60,000 nt of DNA from Nymphaea colorata (Eukaryota; Streptophyta; Magnoliopsida; Nymphaeales; Nymphaeaceae): contig NC_045139.1 in assembly GCF_008831285.2 (NCBI RefSeq), positions 3,110,704 through 3,170,703 on the forward strand, written 5' to 3'. The notes beneath the pieces were generated by a model that saw only the letters and a list, made by a program, of their open reading frames with translations, was not told the DNA's origin and did not search any database. Of this stretch, positions 49,629-60,000 are shown piece after piece. The translations under genes and the position numbers were made by a program. Numbering within the stretch: position 1 is the first letter of the stretch; every line of letters begins with the position of its first letter.

Positions 49629-50070
49629 TCTTACTCTCTCTGAATCCAAACGAGCAAGCGCGAAAGACAGAGAGAGAGAGAGAGAAGGAGAAAGAGAGAT
49701 GGGAGCTAGGCCAAGAAAGCCGTTAGCTCCCGCGAACAAGAAAGAAGCTCAGAGTGAGGGAGAAAGAAAGAGGAAGACACTAGGGTTTTCACATATCCAA
49801 AGCAATAACAAGATTTCCCCCTTCTTCTCTTACCTCCTCTTCTTCCTCTTCTTTCTCCCCTCTCTAATAAGAGCTAACGAAGAGGTGACAAGAGTGGCAT
49901 TGCAGATCCCAAGGCCTCTTCCCACCATTAAAGAAGAGAGAGAGAGAGCAGAGAAGATGGCGGTGATCTCACAGTCACATGGAGAGAAAAAAGAGTTAGT
50001 AGAGAGAGAAAAGAAGCGCTCGCGCCTCCGGCTTTTCTTTTTCTTTTTTTTTCACCTAAAAAATAAATAA
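49629..50070 (-). promoter_or_regulatory. Presumed 5' leader/promoter of the membrane protein gene
   Basis: The transcribed strand is CT-rich here (GA runs on the plus strand at 49667-49700 and about 49930-49945), typical of plant leaders. The GA-rich composition ends near 50040 in a polyT run. No TATA box was fixed. Confidence 0.4.
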
Positions 50071-50661
50071 TTCAACAAATACGCAGAACATGGGTAGATC
50101 GCCCGAGTAAATAACTACATTTCATTTTCCGGTCATCTTTTTAACAGCAAGTCCAGGCAGTGACGTTCCTCCGCGTGGGAGACGAGTAAGCTTTTCGCCC
50201 TTCTCCTTTTGATGAACGGTGAAAAGAAGGAAGCTTGATATCAAAATGCACCTGATAGTGACTTTCTTGAACAACACGGCAGTTAATGTCGCTTCAAAGC
50301 GTGCGATGTGAACGAGTGGACCTTTCGGCCCCACTTTCTGGATTCTGTTGGAAAAATTTATGAGAAACCCCCTGAACTTAGAGGTATTTCACTGGAAACA
50401 ACTTAGCACTTGTCTATTTCAGATAAGTGTCTCTTAAGTCTTAAGCTGTATCGGTTGACATGTACTTTTTTATTTAATTTCTATTTTAAAATATAAACAC
50501 TTTAACATGCTTTAAAATTTATAAAAGGTACGTTCGTTAATCGGCTTAACAAGGCATGTCAAGGTCGTCACGTTGATATATAACAAGCATTTAGCAACAG
50601 TAAGAATAGCATCATTTTTTTATAAAGTTACTTCATAAGAGGTATTTGGACGACATTCTAC

Positions 50662-50896
50662 AATCTAAGTTTTACTTTTAAAACTAAAGTGTTTGAGTAT
50701 CATCAAAATTGGGTTTTTGACAAAAACCAGTTTTGTAAAAGGAGTGGAAAAGGTTATTTAAAAACTAGATATTATCTAAAATCTAAGTTTTACTTTTAAA
50801 ACTAGAGCGTTTGAGTATCATCAAAATTGGTTTTTGACAAAAACCAGTTTTGTAAAAGGAGTGGAAAAGGTTATCTAAAAACTAGATATTAGATAT
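50662..50896. repeat. 118-bp tandem duplication
   Basis: AATCTAAGTTTTACTTTTAA and the following approximately 95 bp occur at 50662 and 50780 with only a few differences. Confidence 0.93.
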
Positions 50897-51944
50897 GTCA
50901 CCAAACAAAAAAAAAGATTACTCAACTAATTTTTTAGATAAAGGTGTCATCGCAACGTCCCTTTTAACTTCTTGCGACGTAAGTTTTAAATGGAGCATGT
51001 TAAAAGACAAAAGTGCCTCAGTTTTTAAAAATAAGTATAAGTAAAGGAAGGTGGTTTATGTCATTTTTGATAGCCTCTATGTCCCATCTGAAATAAAAAA
51101 ACGATCGAGACCGAAGCTTAGGTGGGGCAGGTGAACTATTTTAAATCATTATTTCCACGTTATAGTTACGTTGTGTATCTTAATATTAATTATTTTCTCT
51201 CTCTCTCTCTCTCTTGTTTTTGCCATTACATTTTTCATTTTGTCGACTTTCTCTCTCTTCCTTTACCGGAGCTGAAGTTGAGAAAGACCAAAATACTTGA
51301 TTCGTTTGATCCCACTTCCACGTGGCAGCAATCCAACGGTGGGCTAGCCAGCGTTGAATTTCCAACATTTTTATTAAAGAAAAATTCGCTTTCGCAAGAA
51401 AAAGAGATGGGCTTCTAAAGTTAGCGCTTCTCGATTTCAAAGGCATGTCTTAGTGGTAGACACGGAAATCAATCATCTTCTTTTAGCCACACTTGTTAAA
51501 TTTCTAAATCTGACTGGGATTGGTTGAATATTAGGTGACAGATTAACGAGTGAGGACGTTAATCAATCGTCGCATATTTGGATTTGTTGAATTGTATCTA
51601 AATCCAATTTTTAATATCAGAGTTCAAATATGATTCAAACCCAATTGGACATGCGAAACTGAATCTAAATATTAATTCTGATGCCATTTCTTAAATCTGA
51701 GATTTTAATCACCAATATCCATAAGTGATTTGGTTGAACATCCAACTGTTCCGGCCGAACTAAAGCAGAGTTCTTCAAGATTTTACTCAGTGGCGGAACC
51801 ACATATAGGCTGGTTTGCCCACACCATGTTCTCAATTTTCTTTTCTTTTTATATGAAAATCGCTTAATATTTATTTTGTTATACGTACAAGTGCCTCTTC
51901 AAGCAATTGCGAAGCCAGCGTGGGGGCTGACGTGGGTGTCTACC

Positions 51945-52435
51945 CATGTTTTTGCTTGCTTTATTTCAAATTTATTCGTGCATGTACTCGCTTTGGCTTT
52001 TGTTTTCCTTTTCATAAAATTAAAATGATGGGCATTCCACATGTATGAAAAAGAAACTCAATTGATTATAGCAGTAGCAGCGTGGGGTTGGCATGCCCAA
52101 TGTACTAGTACATAGTGCCCCATAACAAAAAATTTTTGACTCTTGTGAACCAGTGTCCTTTTTTAAAAAAAAAAACTTGTGAACCAGTGCCCAAGATAAC
52201 TTCATGTTTTTATCTGTTTTATTTAAAGTTTGTTCGTGTATGTACCGGCTTCAGTTTCTGTTTTTCTTTTCATAAAATTAAAATGATGAGCATTTCACAT
52301 ATACGAGAAAGAAACTCAATTACTTATAACAGTAGCGGAGCCAGTGCCGGGTTAGCGTGCTCTATAGCAAAAAATTTTTGACTACTAAAACTTGTGAATA
52401 AGTACCCTTTTAAAAAAAATAAAAAAATTAACTCC
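51945..52435. repeat. About 245-bp diverged tandem duplication
   Basis: Both copies hold GTTTTC(C/T)TTTTCATAAAA, TTAAAATGATG-GCAT, AAAGAAACTCAATT, TATA-CAGTAGC and ACAAAAAATTTTTGACT-type words in the same order. The first copy is about 51945-52195 and the second about 52200-52435. Confidence 0.8.
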
Positions 52436-54414
52436 ACCACTGATTTTACTGCATTTGAGTCAAAATACTGACTGAAGAGTCGCGACTGAATGCCTTTGGC
52501 GACCACGCTGGCCGGTTTTTAACTTTCCGTTCAAACGAGGTGTCGAGCGTAAGAGGGTGGAAAGGCTCTTGCAGTATCTTTTGCCATTCAAAAGGCACGT
52601 TAAAGTCGAAACCACGACTGCCCGTCCAATAAATGCTCGTTGCCGACTCTGCCGTCATCTCCTGGTTCTTTCCACATACATGATGTGTGAAGGCGTGGGA
52701 AACAAAGATCCGGTGAATAAAGTGAGCCTTACCGGCCCCCAACTGTTGTCCTAATGAGCTGAACGATAGTTGCCTATGTTATTAAAGCAAAATAAAAAAA
52801 TAATAATATTTCTTTTTCATGTGAATAGGAAGATTACAAAGGTCAATGCATAAAAAGAACAGTTTTTAAAGTTTTTAAATTTTGATGGTGACCAAAATAT
52901 TATTTTTTAAAATTTATATATAAAATAAGTAAAAAGTTTTAAAACTTACATGTAAATTTAAAAAAAAAAATTAAAGTGGGGTCAAGACCCATGCGAGGTC
53001 CCCTTCGCTCCTCCCCCTGTCATTGTTACAATCCAAAATTTTCCTCCTGAGGGTACTAACTCAATATCTTTATTTTCTTTAGAGTACTTATACATAAACA
53101 ATCACATATATCAAAGTATTAACATAATATTAAACTAATTTTACGATGTTCATCACCATGTAGCTCTGGAACTGGTGGCCAAAGCTCCCATTCTACCGTT
53201 TGAGATTACTTTGTGACCAATATAATTTATTTGAACAAGGTGGCGGCCATCGGAGTCAGCACAATGACCCCCTTTGTATACACTGCACTCTCTATGGACT
53301 ACCCAGTTTGTGAAGCTGGTGTGGGCAACTGCCCACACTAGCCACCATGTAGCTCCGCCACTACAAAGGGTGTGGACACCCATATACTAGAGCCAAGGAT
53401 TAGCCGCTGCCGACAACTGGCCTAAGCCGGTGCATCACAACTCCTCAAACATCCCTTCCCTTAAGAAAGGTATTTCCTAGGAAAAATGTATCTCAAGTTG
53501 TGGAGGAATAAATTCCACCTTTGAAGGCACTTCATTTGCAATCACTGGATCTTTTCTCTGATATATGTTTTTTATATAGGGGGAGCTAGAAAGTTTTGGT
53601 AGGACACGAGTAATAAATTTTAAATTTTTAACAACAATATATAAATAAAAAAAAATACCCTAAAGTATTAATATAAAATTAATTTATTGTGGTTCTTTCA
53701 TGAAGGCAATTACTCACACGTTACTCACACCTACCTCCAACCAGGTTCGAGTTAATGAGCTAGGCCCATGCTAGGTCGACTCTAAGTGGTAACGTGGGCG
53801 ATCTGTCTTAGGGTCCTCGACATACCGTAAAAACTGCAAATAAACTTGGTAAAGTAGCATCATTTTTGCGAGAAAAGAGGTCGAGGAAAGCATCATTCAA
53901 TGCAAAATCTCGAGTTTTTCTTGTGGAAGTTGTGTCACACCAATTCCAATAGACAAAGAAACTTTTCCTTCAAGAAAGGTCTTTGAGTGGAAGAATCTTT
54001 TTGAAGGTAGTGTGCAATAAGTGGTACTCGTGCTATTTAGCATGAAGGAAAACAATTGATAGGGCCACTTTTTCGAAAGCTATTTTTTTATTATTTTTTA
54101 CCTACAACCATTTATATATATATATATATATATATAAAGAGTGATAGATTCAAACTCATGAAACTAAGTTCTTTAATAAGTTATATTTTAATCAACTCGT
54201 CGATCATCGAACTTTTTCTGTAATAAGAGTGGTACTTAAACTGGAGACTTCAAGTTGACGCTCTTTACATTTATCTCTTGCCACCTCTTCTAATTTGGAA
54301 CTACCCTTTTATTGAAAAAAAACACCCCTTTATTTCTTCTTTTATACGAAAGAAATCATAATTTATTTGCCATTATATATGTATGTTCAAAAACAAAAAG
54401 AGACGTGAAGCTAG

Positions 54415-54500
54415 GGTAGCTAGTGGAGCTAGTGCACATGAACACCTAAGTTGCCGGTTTGATTCTTGTAGATGCTTCCAACAATATCAATTTATTTTAT
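54415..54500 (+). mobile_element. tRNA-like SINE head, second candidate
   Basis: A box A-like GTAGCTAGTGGAGCTAGTG (near 54416) and, about 35 bp on, a box B-like GCCGGTTTGATTCTTG (near 54453) are arranged as in tRNA-derived SINEs. It is related in layout to 30907-30969, but the acceptor pairing is weaker. A body and tail were not delimited. Confidence 0.35.
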
Positions 54501-55290
54501 ATATATATATATATATATATAGCTTTTTAGAGTCATAGGCAATTAAGAGAAAAACAAAGAGAAGAAGTTAATGAGCATTTTTATCATTTAATACATTTTT
54601 CTCTCAACCGTCTATCTGCTTTAGATGAATGAACTTAGTTAGATAGCTAGGTGACTTTTAAATAACCAGAGCCGTTGTTCACTCACTCAAAAGTTGAATG
54701 GTGACTCTAACTTTAAACCATTGGATGGGTTTTGCATGATCTTTTACTTGAGAAAAATACGTTCACTCAAGAGAATCACTTTATGAAGATATTGGACTTT
54801 TCTGGGGTAATTTTATTTTTGGGACCACTGATATGATTTTTATATATAATTCATATTGAGCTTCTAGAAGTTGAGCATTAGCTCCCCAGGTTCTATATTT
54901 ATTGTTGCAAAGAGGAGTTATATGTCACTTTAGTAGTGATTATGGTGTTTGAGTATGATTTCGGAACCCACGACATCGTCGGCTGCCGACTTAAGACAAA
55001 GACTGCCAGTGGAAGGAACTAAAGAAGCTAAAAATTATTAGTAAAACCCTTATACCAGATCTAACCCATTAGTGATCCCTCATGAATTTCATACACTGGG
55101 TGGTTAGAGAGAGGTACTCTTTTGGTTAGAATTATTGGTTCAGCTACTCTTGGGTAGGTTTGGCTAGTGAGATTTGATAAATCTTTCAAACTTATATTTT
55201 AATTATTTCCACTTAATTATTTTTTTTTTCAAGCTAAGGTTAAAAGCTTCTATCTAGGGCTTTCTAGGATCGATACTCATATTCTCAATC

Positions 55291-55510
55291 ATTTAGAGGC
55301 GAGGCAGAGCCAAAAATTTTTCATGAGATAGGCCGAATTATAGTTTCAAAAATTTAATAAAAGCAAAAATATGGTATTTCAAAAAGTTTTTATGTTGGGT
55401 ATATGAAATTTTTAAAATTGACATGTAATTTAAAAAAAAAATTGAGGTGGGTGGCGTTAGGGGCCCTGCCGGCGGCCCTACTTAGGCTCCTCCCCTACAT
55501 GTGTGGGCGT
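55291..55510 (+). repeat. Dispersed GGCGGAGCC-type family copy
   Basis: It starts GGCGAGGCAGAGCCAAAAAT and includes the AGTTTCAAAAATTTAATAAA and GACATGTAATTT-AAAAAAA sections. It ends in CTCCTCCCC. The copy at 57196-57470 starts GGGGCGAAACTAGAAAATTT and ends in a TGCCCACATGTG text. Together with 52860-53020 and 56285-56450 these are the best-kept copies. Confidence 0.55.
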
Positions 55511-55632
55511 GGCGCCCTTGCCCCAAGATCATGATCCTTTTGATATCTTTTTAACCTGCTTGGTTCGAGAATTGTCAAAATTTTGAAACTATAGTTATAC
55601 TTTTTAATAAAAAATTTTAGTTCCGGCTCTGA

Positions 55633-55742
55633 TGTAACATGAGGTAGATGACAATAATAATCATGCATAAATAACCTTTATTTTCACGTAACATGACGTA
55701 GATGACAATAACAATCATGGATAAAGAACCATTATTTTGATT
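55633..55742. repeat. 55-bp tandem duplication
   Basis: GTAACATGAGGTAGATGACA and GTAACATGACGTAGATGACA start 55 bp apart, and the copies remain alike to CATTATTTT. Confidence 0.9.
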
Positions 55743-56829
55743 TCTCTCACTAGGGGGGCTACACGTTACTTGTCAAAAGTAATTATTCTTATTATTTAAT
55801 TTATGATTATATGGTGGAGGTGAATTTTGTCAACCGTTTGCGCGGTGAATTTTCTCGAGGGTTAGCAATTGGTACACGAAGAGAGACTAAGAAAGACCGT
55901 CCGTTTCATGTGTGGGGCAAAGTGTTACCTAACTTCCGTTTTAAAGTAAAAAGTTTGGTTAACTTTGAGACTTTTTGTCTGCAAGACTAGTCTAACTTTG
56001 GATTTTGTTTCCAACACCATTTTTTCAACTTTCAAACCGTTATCTGAGCAATATAACAACAACATTGACCAAATATTTTTAGGATAAAGTTTTAGAAAAA
56101 TATTACAAAAAATGAGAGAATGACATGTAAAACACAATAGGGATGTCAACATTTCGTTTTTGAATCGAATGTATTTTTTATAATATCTTTTTTTATCTTA
56201 TGTACACAAGAATGATCAGAAGTCTTACTATATGAACTTGATTTTTTAATTCTTAATCTGACTATGATCCCAATTTCACTTTTGGGGAAGCATCCAGAAA
56301 TTTTTCGTTTTAGGAGCTAAACTATATTTTTAAAATTTTAGCAGGGCCCAGAATATTATTTCCTTATGTATGTTCAACTAAATTTTTAAAAATTTACATG
56401 TAAATTTTTTATTTAAAAAAAAAAATCTAAAGAGCTGGCCGACTTTTAAACTTACATTAAGTCTTAATCTGAGTATAATTTTTAAATACACAACCGCATC
56501 TGGGACCACATATATATCAAAAATCAACTTTCGAACTAGAAGGATATTAGATATATACTGTTTATTTAAAATTGAATACAAATCCAAATCCAAATATGAC
56601 TTAATCTTTACTTAATTGAATCTAATTCTAAATCCAACCTACATCTAATTCTATCAAAATAATTACACAACTACAAAGGTGAAAAAACTATTCTAGAGTT
56701 GAAGGAAATAAGTCACCTATGTCCCGACACAACTCTAAACCTTGGAGATAAGAGAAGAAAGATGACCTTAAACCCTTCAGCCAAACAGTGGCATTCATTC
56801 ACCTTTTCTAAGTTTGTCCACACAAAATT

Positions 56830-56833
<4 letters not shown>

Positions 56834-56924
<91 letters not shown>
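56834..56924. repeat. Perfect (AT)n array, about 45 units
   Basis: An uninterrupted AT run that ends in AAAAGGTAG. Frames through it only give Ile-Tyr repeats and are not genes. Confidence 0.97.
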
Positions 56925-56928
<4 letters not shown>

Positions 56929-59233
56929 GTAGAATTGTTAATATCAATGTGTATAAGTTAGTGTTGATGCATCATGGGGTCGACCCTTTACTTGAGGCTA
57001 AATCACTAAGTCAGCCCATCAGTCCAAATCACATTATGATAAGCTAAGAACCGACTTTAAAAATGTTGGATGTACACAATTTATTTGAAACGGAATTTAA
57101 ATTTGAATTCAATTGGATATTAGTTTAAAACTGAATCGAATCTAAATTGGTGTCAATCACCTATATATGTTAAACATGGAAATTTATTGGACCCAATAGA
57201 GGGGCGAAACTAGAAAATTTTCATAAGGGGGGAGGGGCCAAATTAAAGTTTTTAAATGATACGGGCCAAAATATCTTTATTTAAAGTTTCTAAATTTTGA
57301 TACAGACAGAAATATTTTTTTTAAATTTTTTTATATAGGACAAATAAAATTTTAAAAAATTTACATGTAAATTCCTTGTAAAAAATTGAGTGGGATCAAA
57401 GCCCATACGAACCCTCTTAACTTCACTACTCACTGTGTAGGCAACTGCCCACATGTGTCTCTGCCCTGTTTTCTCTTTGACTCCATATCTCAGACCTCAT
57501 GAAATTGGAGCTACAATTGGGTCAGCTCTAAGTTTAGAAAAATTACCATTTAACCTTCCCTTTCACCGATAATTCCAAAAAGCGTCCTACTCTTTTTTGA
57601 GCTTCTTGATATTATAGCTCATATTTTATGCTGGCTGTGGACGCAGATTCAGCACACAAGTTTCTCCTTTTTTAACGGTTGGATACGACGGCTCAGATTT
57701 TGTGTCTATTAATAAAATATAAATTATGTTTCTCATATCAAGACCCATCGATTCTGCTGAAAATGACTAAATTTTTTTTAAAATGTTCAAAAAATGTAAT
57801 CATATTGTTTTAAAAATGGGTAATCAATTTCTTGGGCAAGACCAGCTAATAATAGTGTTACAATAAACATCACAGAAATACCCTTAAAGCAAACAGGGTA
57901 AAGTATTTCCCACATTTTAAGGCTTTCACATTTTAGTCTTCAAAAAGAAGCAACCCAAGATGGAAGCTCCAACTTTTCTTCTTGAAATCTTTTGCTCGCC
58001 ATATACGGGAAGATGTTCTACCCGAGAAAAATTTTCTGCCCATCAAAGTGTGCTTTCTGAAAAGTAGAAAACCTAGCACAAACTTTGCAAACTGAAAGAA
58101 TAATTTGTTTCTGAAGCCAAGTTTGACCCACACAGTGATGAAGAAGAATGCTACTTTGCTCTCTCCTGCAAGTAATCGCTGCTTGGCTAAATCTGAGTTC
58201 AAGGAATAACTTTTGCTCCATAAAAAATAATATTTTTGCGACAACACGTTCAACTTTTGAAGGGATAACAAAAGCAGATTGCTTTATCCTTACCACTTCA
58301 GACAAAGATAAAAAGTGGCTGAACGCATTGCTTTCAAACTAGGCGTATTTCTTATCAAATCACTAAGGAAAGTTTTGAAAACTTTTTAAATCTTAGCCAT
58401 CGGTTTAGGATCTGCTTTATTTAATAGAGAAGTTACAGGCACACTGGAATTGTGTATTTTACGACGAACAGAAGAGATAAAAAAGAAAGACAAACTCAAC
58501 TAAACAATTCTTGTGCAACTCAGTTCTATGAATCAGTTGTTTCAGAATTCGTTTTGATCACTAAACAGGATATCTAATTAGACTAGTTTTAACATAGTTT
58601 TGGCGCTAACCGTTTAACAAATTAAGTAGATGTGGTTGGTATAATTCAAAACTAAAAACTATAATTTCTTGTTTCTTATAGAGATTATGTTATGAATAAA
58701 TAGGTTTTCAACATGGTCAAATTATCATGCAATAATACCATGGCTGAATAATCATGTTCGTGCTGTAATCTAAAATATGCAACTCTAATTATGTACTTAA
58801 TGAAAAATTCCATGTTTGGGAGTGCAACTTTTTTCCCTTGTAGGGGAGGCATGACGCTGCTCAATGATTTAACAGATCCTGTATCTTTCTCTGAAACCGA
58901 ACATGATTTTACTTTAAAATCCAACCAAAAGCAGCACGCAAAATGGCATGATGGCATCCGCCAAAAGCAAATAAATTTTGTCCTATGCAAATGGGCAACT
59001 CTAGGATCTGCTTTGCTTAGTAGGGAAGGCATGTGAGAACCATGATATTGCAGAACCAATGGTGGAAGTCAGTGGCTTTTAGTGTGTAGATAAAGTAAAA
59101 CTTTTGGTAAAGGCAAGCTCATGTTGAAGTGGGGTTGTTCCAAGTGCTTCTGCTCCAACAGCATAAGAAACACTTTATGAAACTGTTCATTCCATTCCAT
59201 CCACAGATTAATGTCTCCTCGGTCGTCTGCATC

Positions 59234-59622
59234 CATGTATGATCCATCAAAAGCACACAATCTTGCAAAGGTTTCTCCATAATTTCACTCTAAAGTGAAC
59301 ATCTCAAGATCCATCCTACACTTCTGCATATCAGTATGTCTATGTACAGTCTTCCTATGAGAGGTACTGTTACACTATACTCAGCTCGAGTAGCCAAGTA
59401 TTCTCCCTCTTATAAGAACACACAAAACTCATGTATGTTCCATCAAAAGCACATAATCTCGCAAAGATTTCTCTATAATTTCACTCTAAAGAGAACATCT
59501 TAAGATCCATCCTACACTTCTGCATATCAGTATGTCTATGTACAGTCTCATCCTATGAGAGGTACTGTTACACTGTAGTCAGCTCGAGTAGCCAAGTATT
59601 CTACCTCTTATAAGAACACGGC
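59234..59622. repeat. 196-bp tandem duplication
   Basis: CATGTATGATCCATCAAAAG at 59234 and CATGTATGTTCCATCAAAAG at 59430 start two nearly identical units. They share CATCCTACACTTCTGCATAT, CAGCTCGAGTAGCCAAGTAT and CTCTTATAAGAACAC. Confidence 0.95.
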
Positions 59623-60000
59623 CATCTCACCTTTGGCAACTATGTTTCTACAGGAAAAGAGTACTTTGGTGATTCTATTCTTATGGAAAGAGATCAGTAC
59701 TTGGATACTGATCGAATTGAATAGTAAATCCCTTTGACAAAGAAAAGCATACCAACCATCTAGCCAATGTTTCTTGTCTCATCTCCACCAGTGCTATATA
59801 GTGTGTTGCGGTGTATTATTATCCTTTATCAGTACTGCCACCACCATGGTCGATGGGCCCATTCTCTGCCACTTCCATTATGCACTACTTCTGCAGGAAG
59901 GTCCATAGTTCAAAGATATGTGAAACAAAAGTGAAGGTAGAGACCTTAAATTTCACTTTTACCTACCATACAATACATAATGGTGGACCAGTGGTAGCTA

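Larger units (their letters stand above)
50071..60000. other. Gene-free region with dispersed repeats
   Basis: No gene is supported on either strand. The region contains several local duplications and microsatellites (separate entries), at least four copies of the GGCGGAGC-type family (about 52860-53020, 55291-55510, 56285-56450 and 57196-57470), and GAATCTAAATCCAAT-type stretches (51540-51740, 56560-56660, 57060-57170). The frame at 58271-57933 on the minus strand and the one at 59059-58685 have no recognisable domains. Confidence 0.55.

Noticed and set aside
56699-56932. Frame with an Ile-Tyr repeat
   Set aside because: It is the translation of an (AT)n microsatellite and has no coding evidence.
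57933-58305. Two overlapping minus-strand frames of about 100 codons
   Set aside because: No domain, signal or family resemblance, and both frames are open over the same DNA. They were left unannotated.

Overview
This window is nuclear DNA from a flowering plant. The evidence is three intron-rich genes with plant-type products, a recent Ty1/copia LTR retrotransposon primed by initiator Met-tRNA, long AT and GA microsatellites, plant-style SINE and MITE debris, and a decayed fragment of plastid 23S rRNA. I cannot place it in a lineage from sequence alone. No bacterial-style operons, CRISPR arrays or tRNA/rRNA genes expected to work were seen.

Layout: (1) 1-1330 is a decayed Copia reverse-transcriptase fragment on the minus strand, followed by a broken coding remnant of unknown identity (about 1381-1815). 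(2) 3.7-7.6 kb is a diverged tandem duplication carrying two copies of a small unrecognised minus-strand gene; a CTCGAG-rich repeat block lies between the copies. (3) 8724-18899 (+) is a quiescin-sulfhydryl oxidase (QSOX) gene in 11 coding exons that join into an uninterrupted 529-residue reading frame. One intron has a GC-AG boundary. Intron 9 holds a complete 5.3-kb Copia element in antisense (12347-17663, target duplication ACATG). Its LTRs show no substitutions and its polyprotein is intact. (4) 25293-27497 (-) is a 7-exon, 252-residue RING-CH (MARCH-like) membrane E3 ubiquitin ligase. (5) 28-44 kb is repeat-rich. It holds very long (AT)n arrays, SINE-like and MITE-like elements, a three-unit tandem array of about 1.6-2.3 kb units (37121-42715) and a plastid 23S rRNA insertion (42901-43092). 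(6) 44327-49628 (-) is an 8-exon, 539-residue multi-pass membrane protein of a conserved plant family. (7) 50-60 kb holds dispersed repeats and several young local tandem duplications, with no gene I can support.

The three intact genes are separate transcription units. QSOX acts in disulfide formation in the secretory pathway, and the other two encode membrane proteins. I see nothing that ties them into one pathway. The exon models were built by hand from splice consensus, reading-frame continuity and remembered family resemblance; no alignment or transcript data were available. I found no convincing new biological system. The most interesting items are the very young antisense Copia inside QSOX, the duplicated unknown small gene, the 37-43 kb repeat array with its filled and empty MITE sites, and the nuclear plastid insertion.
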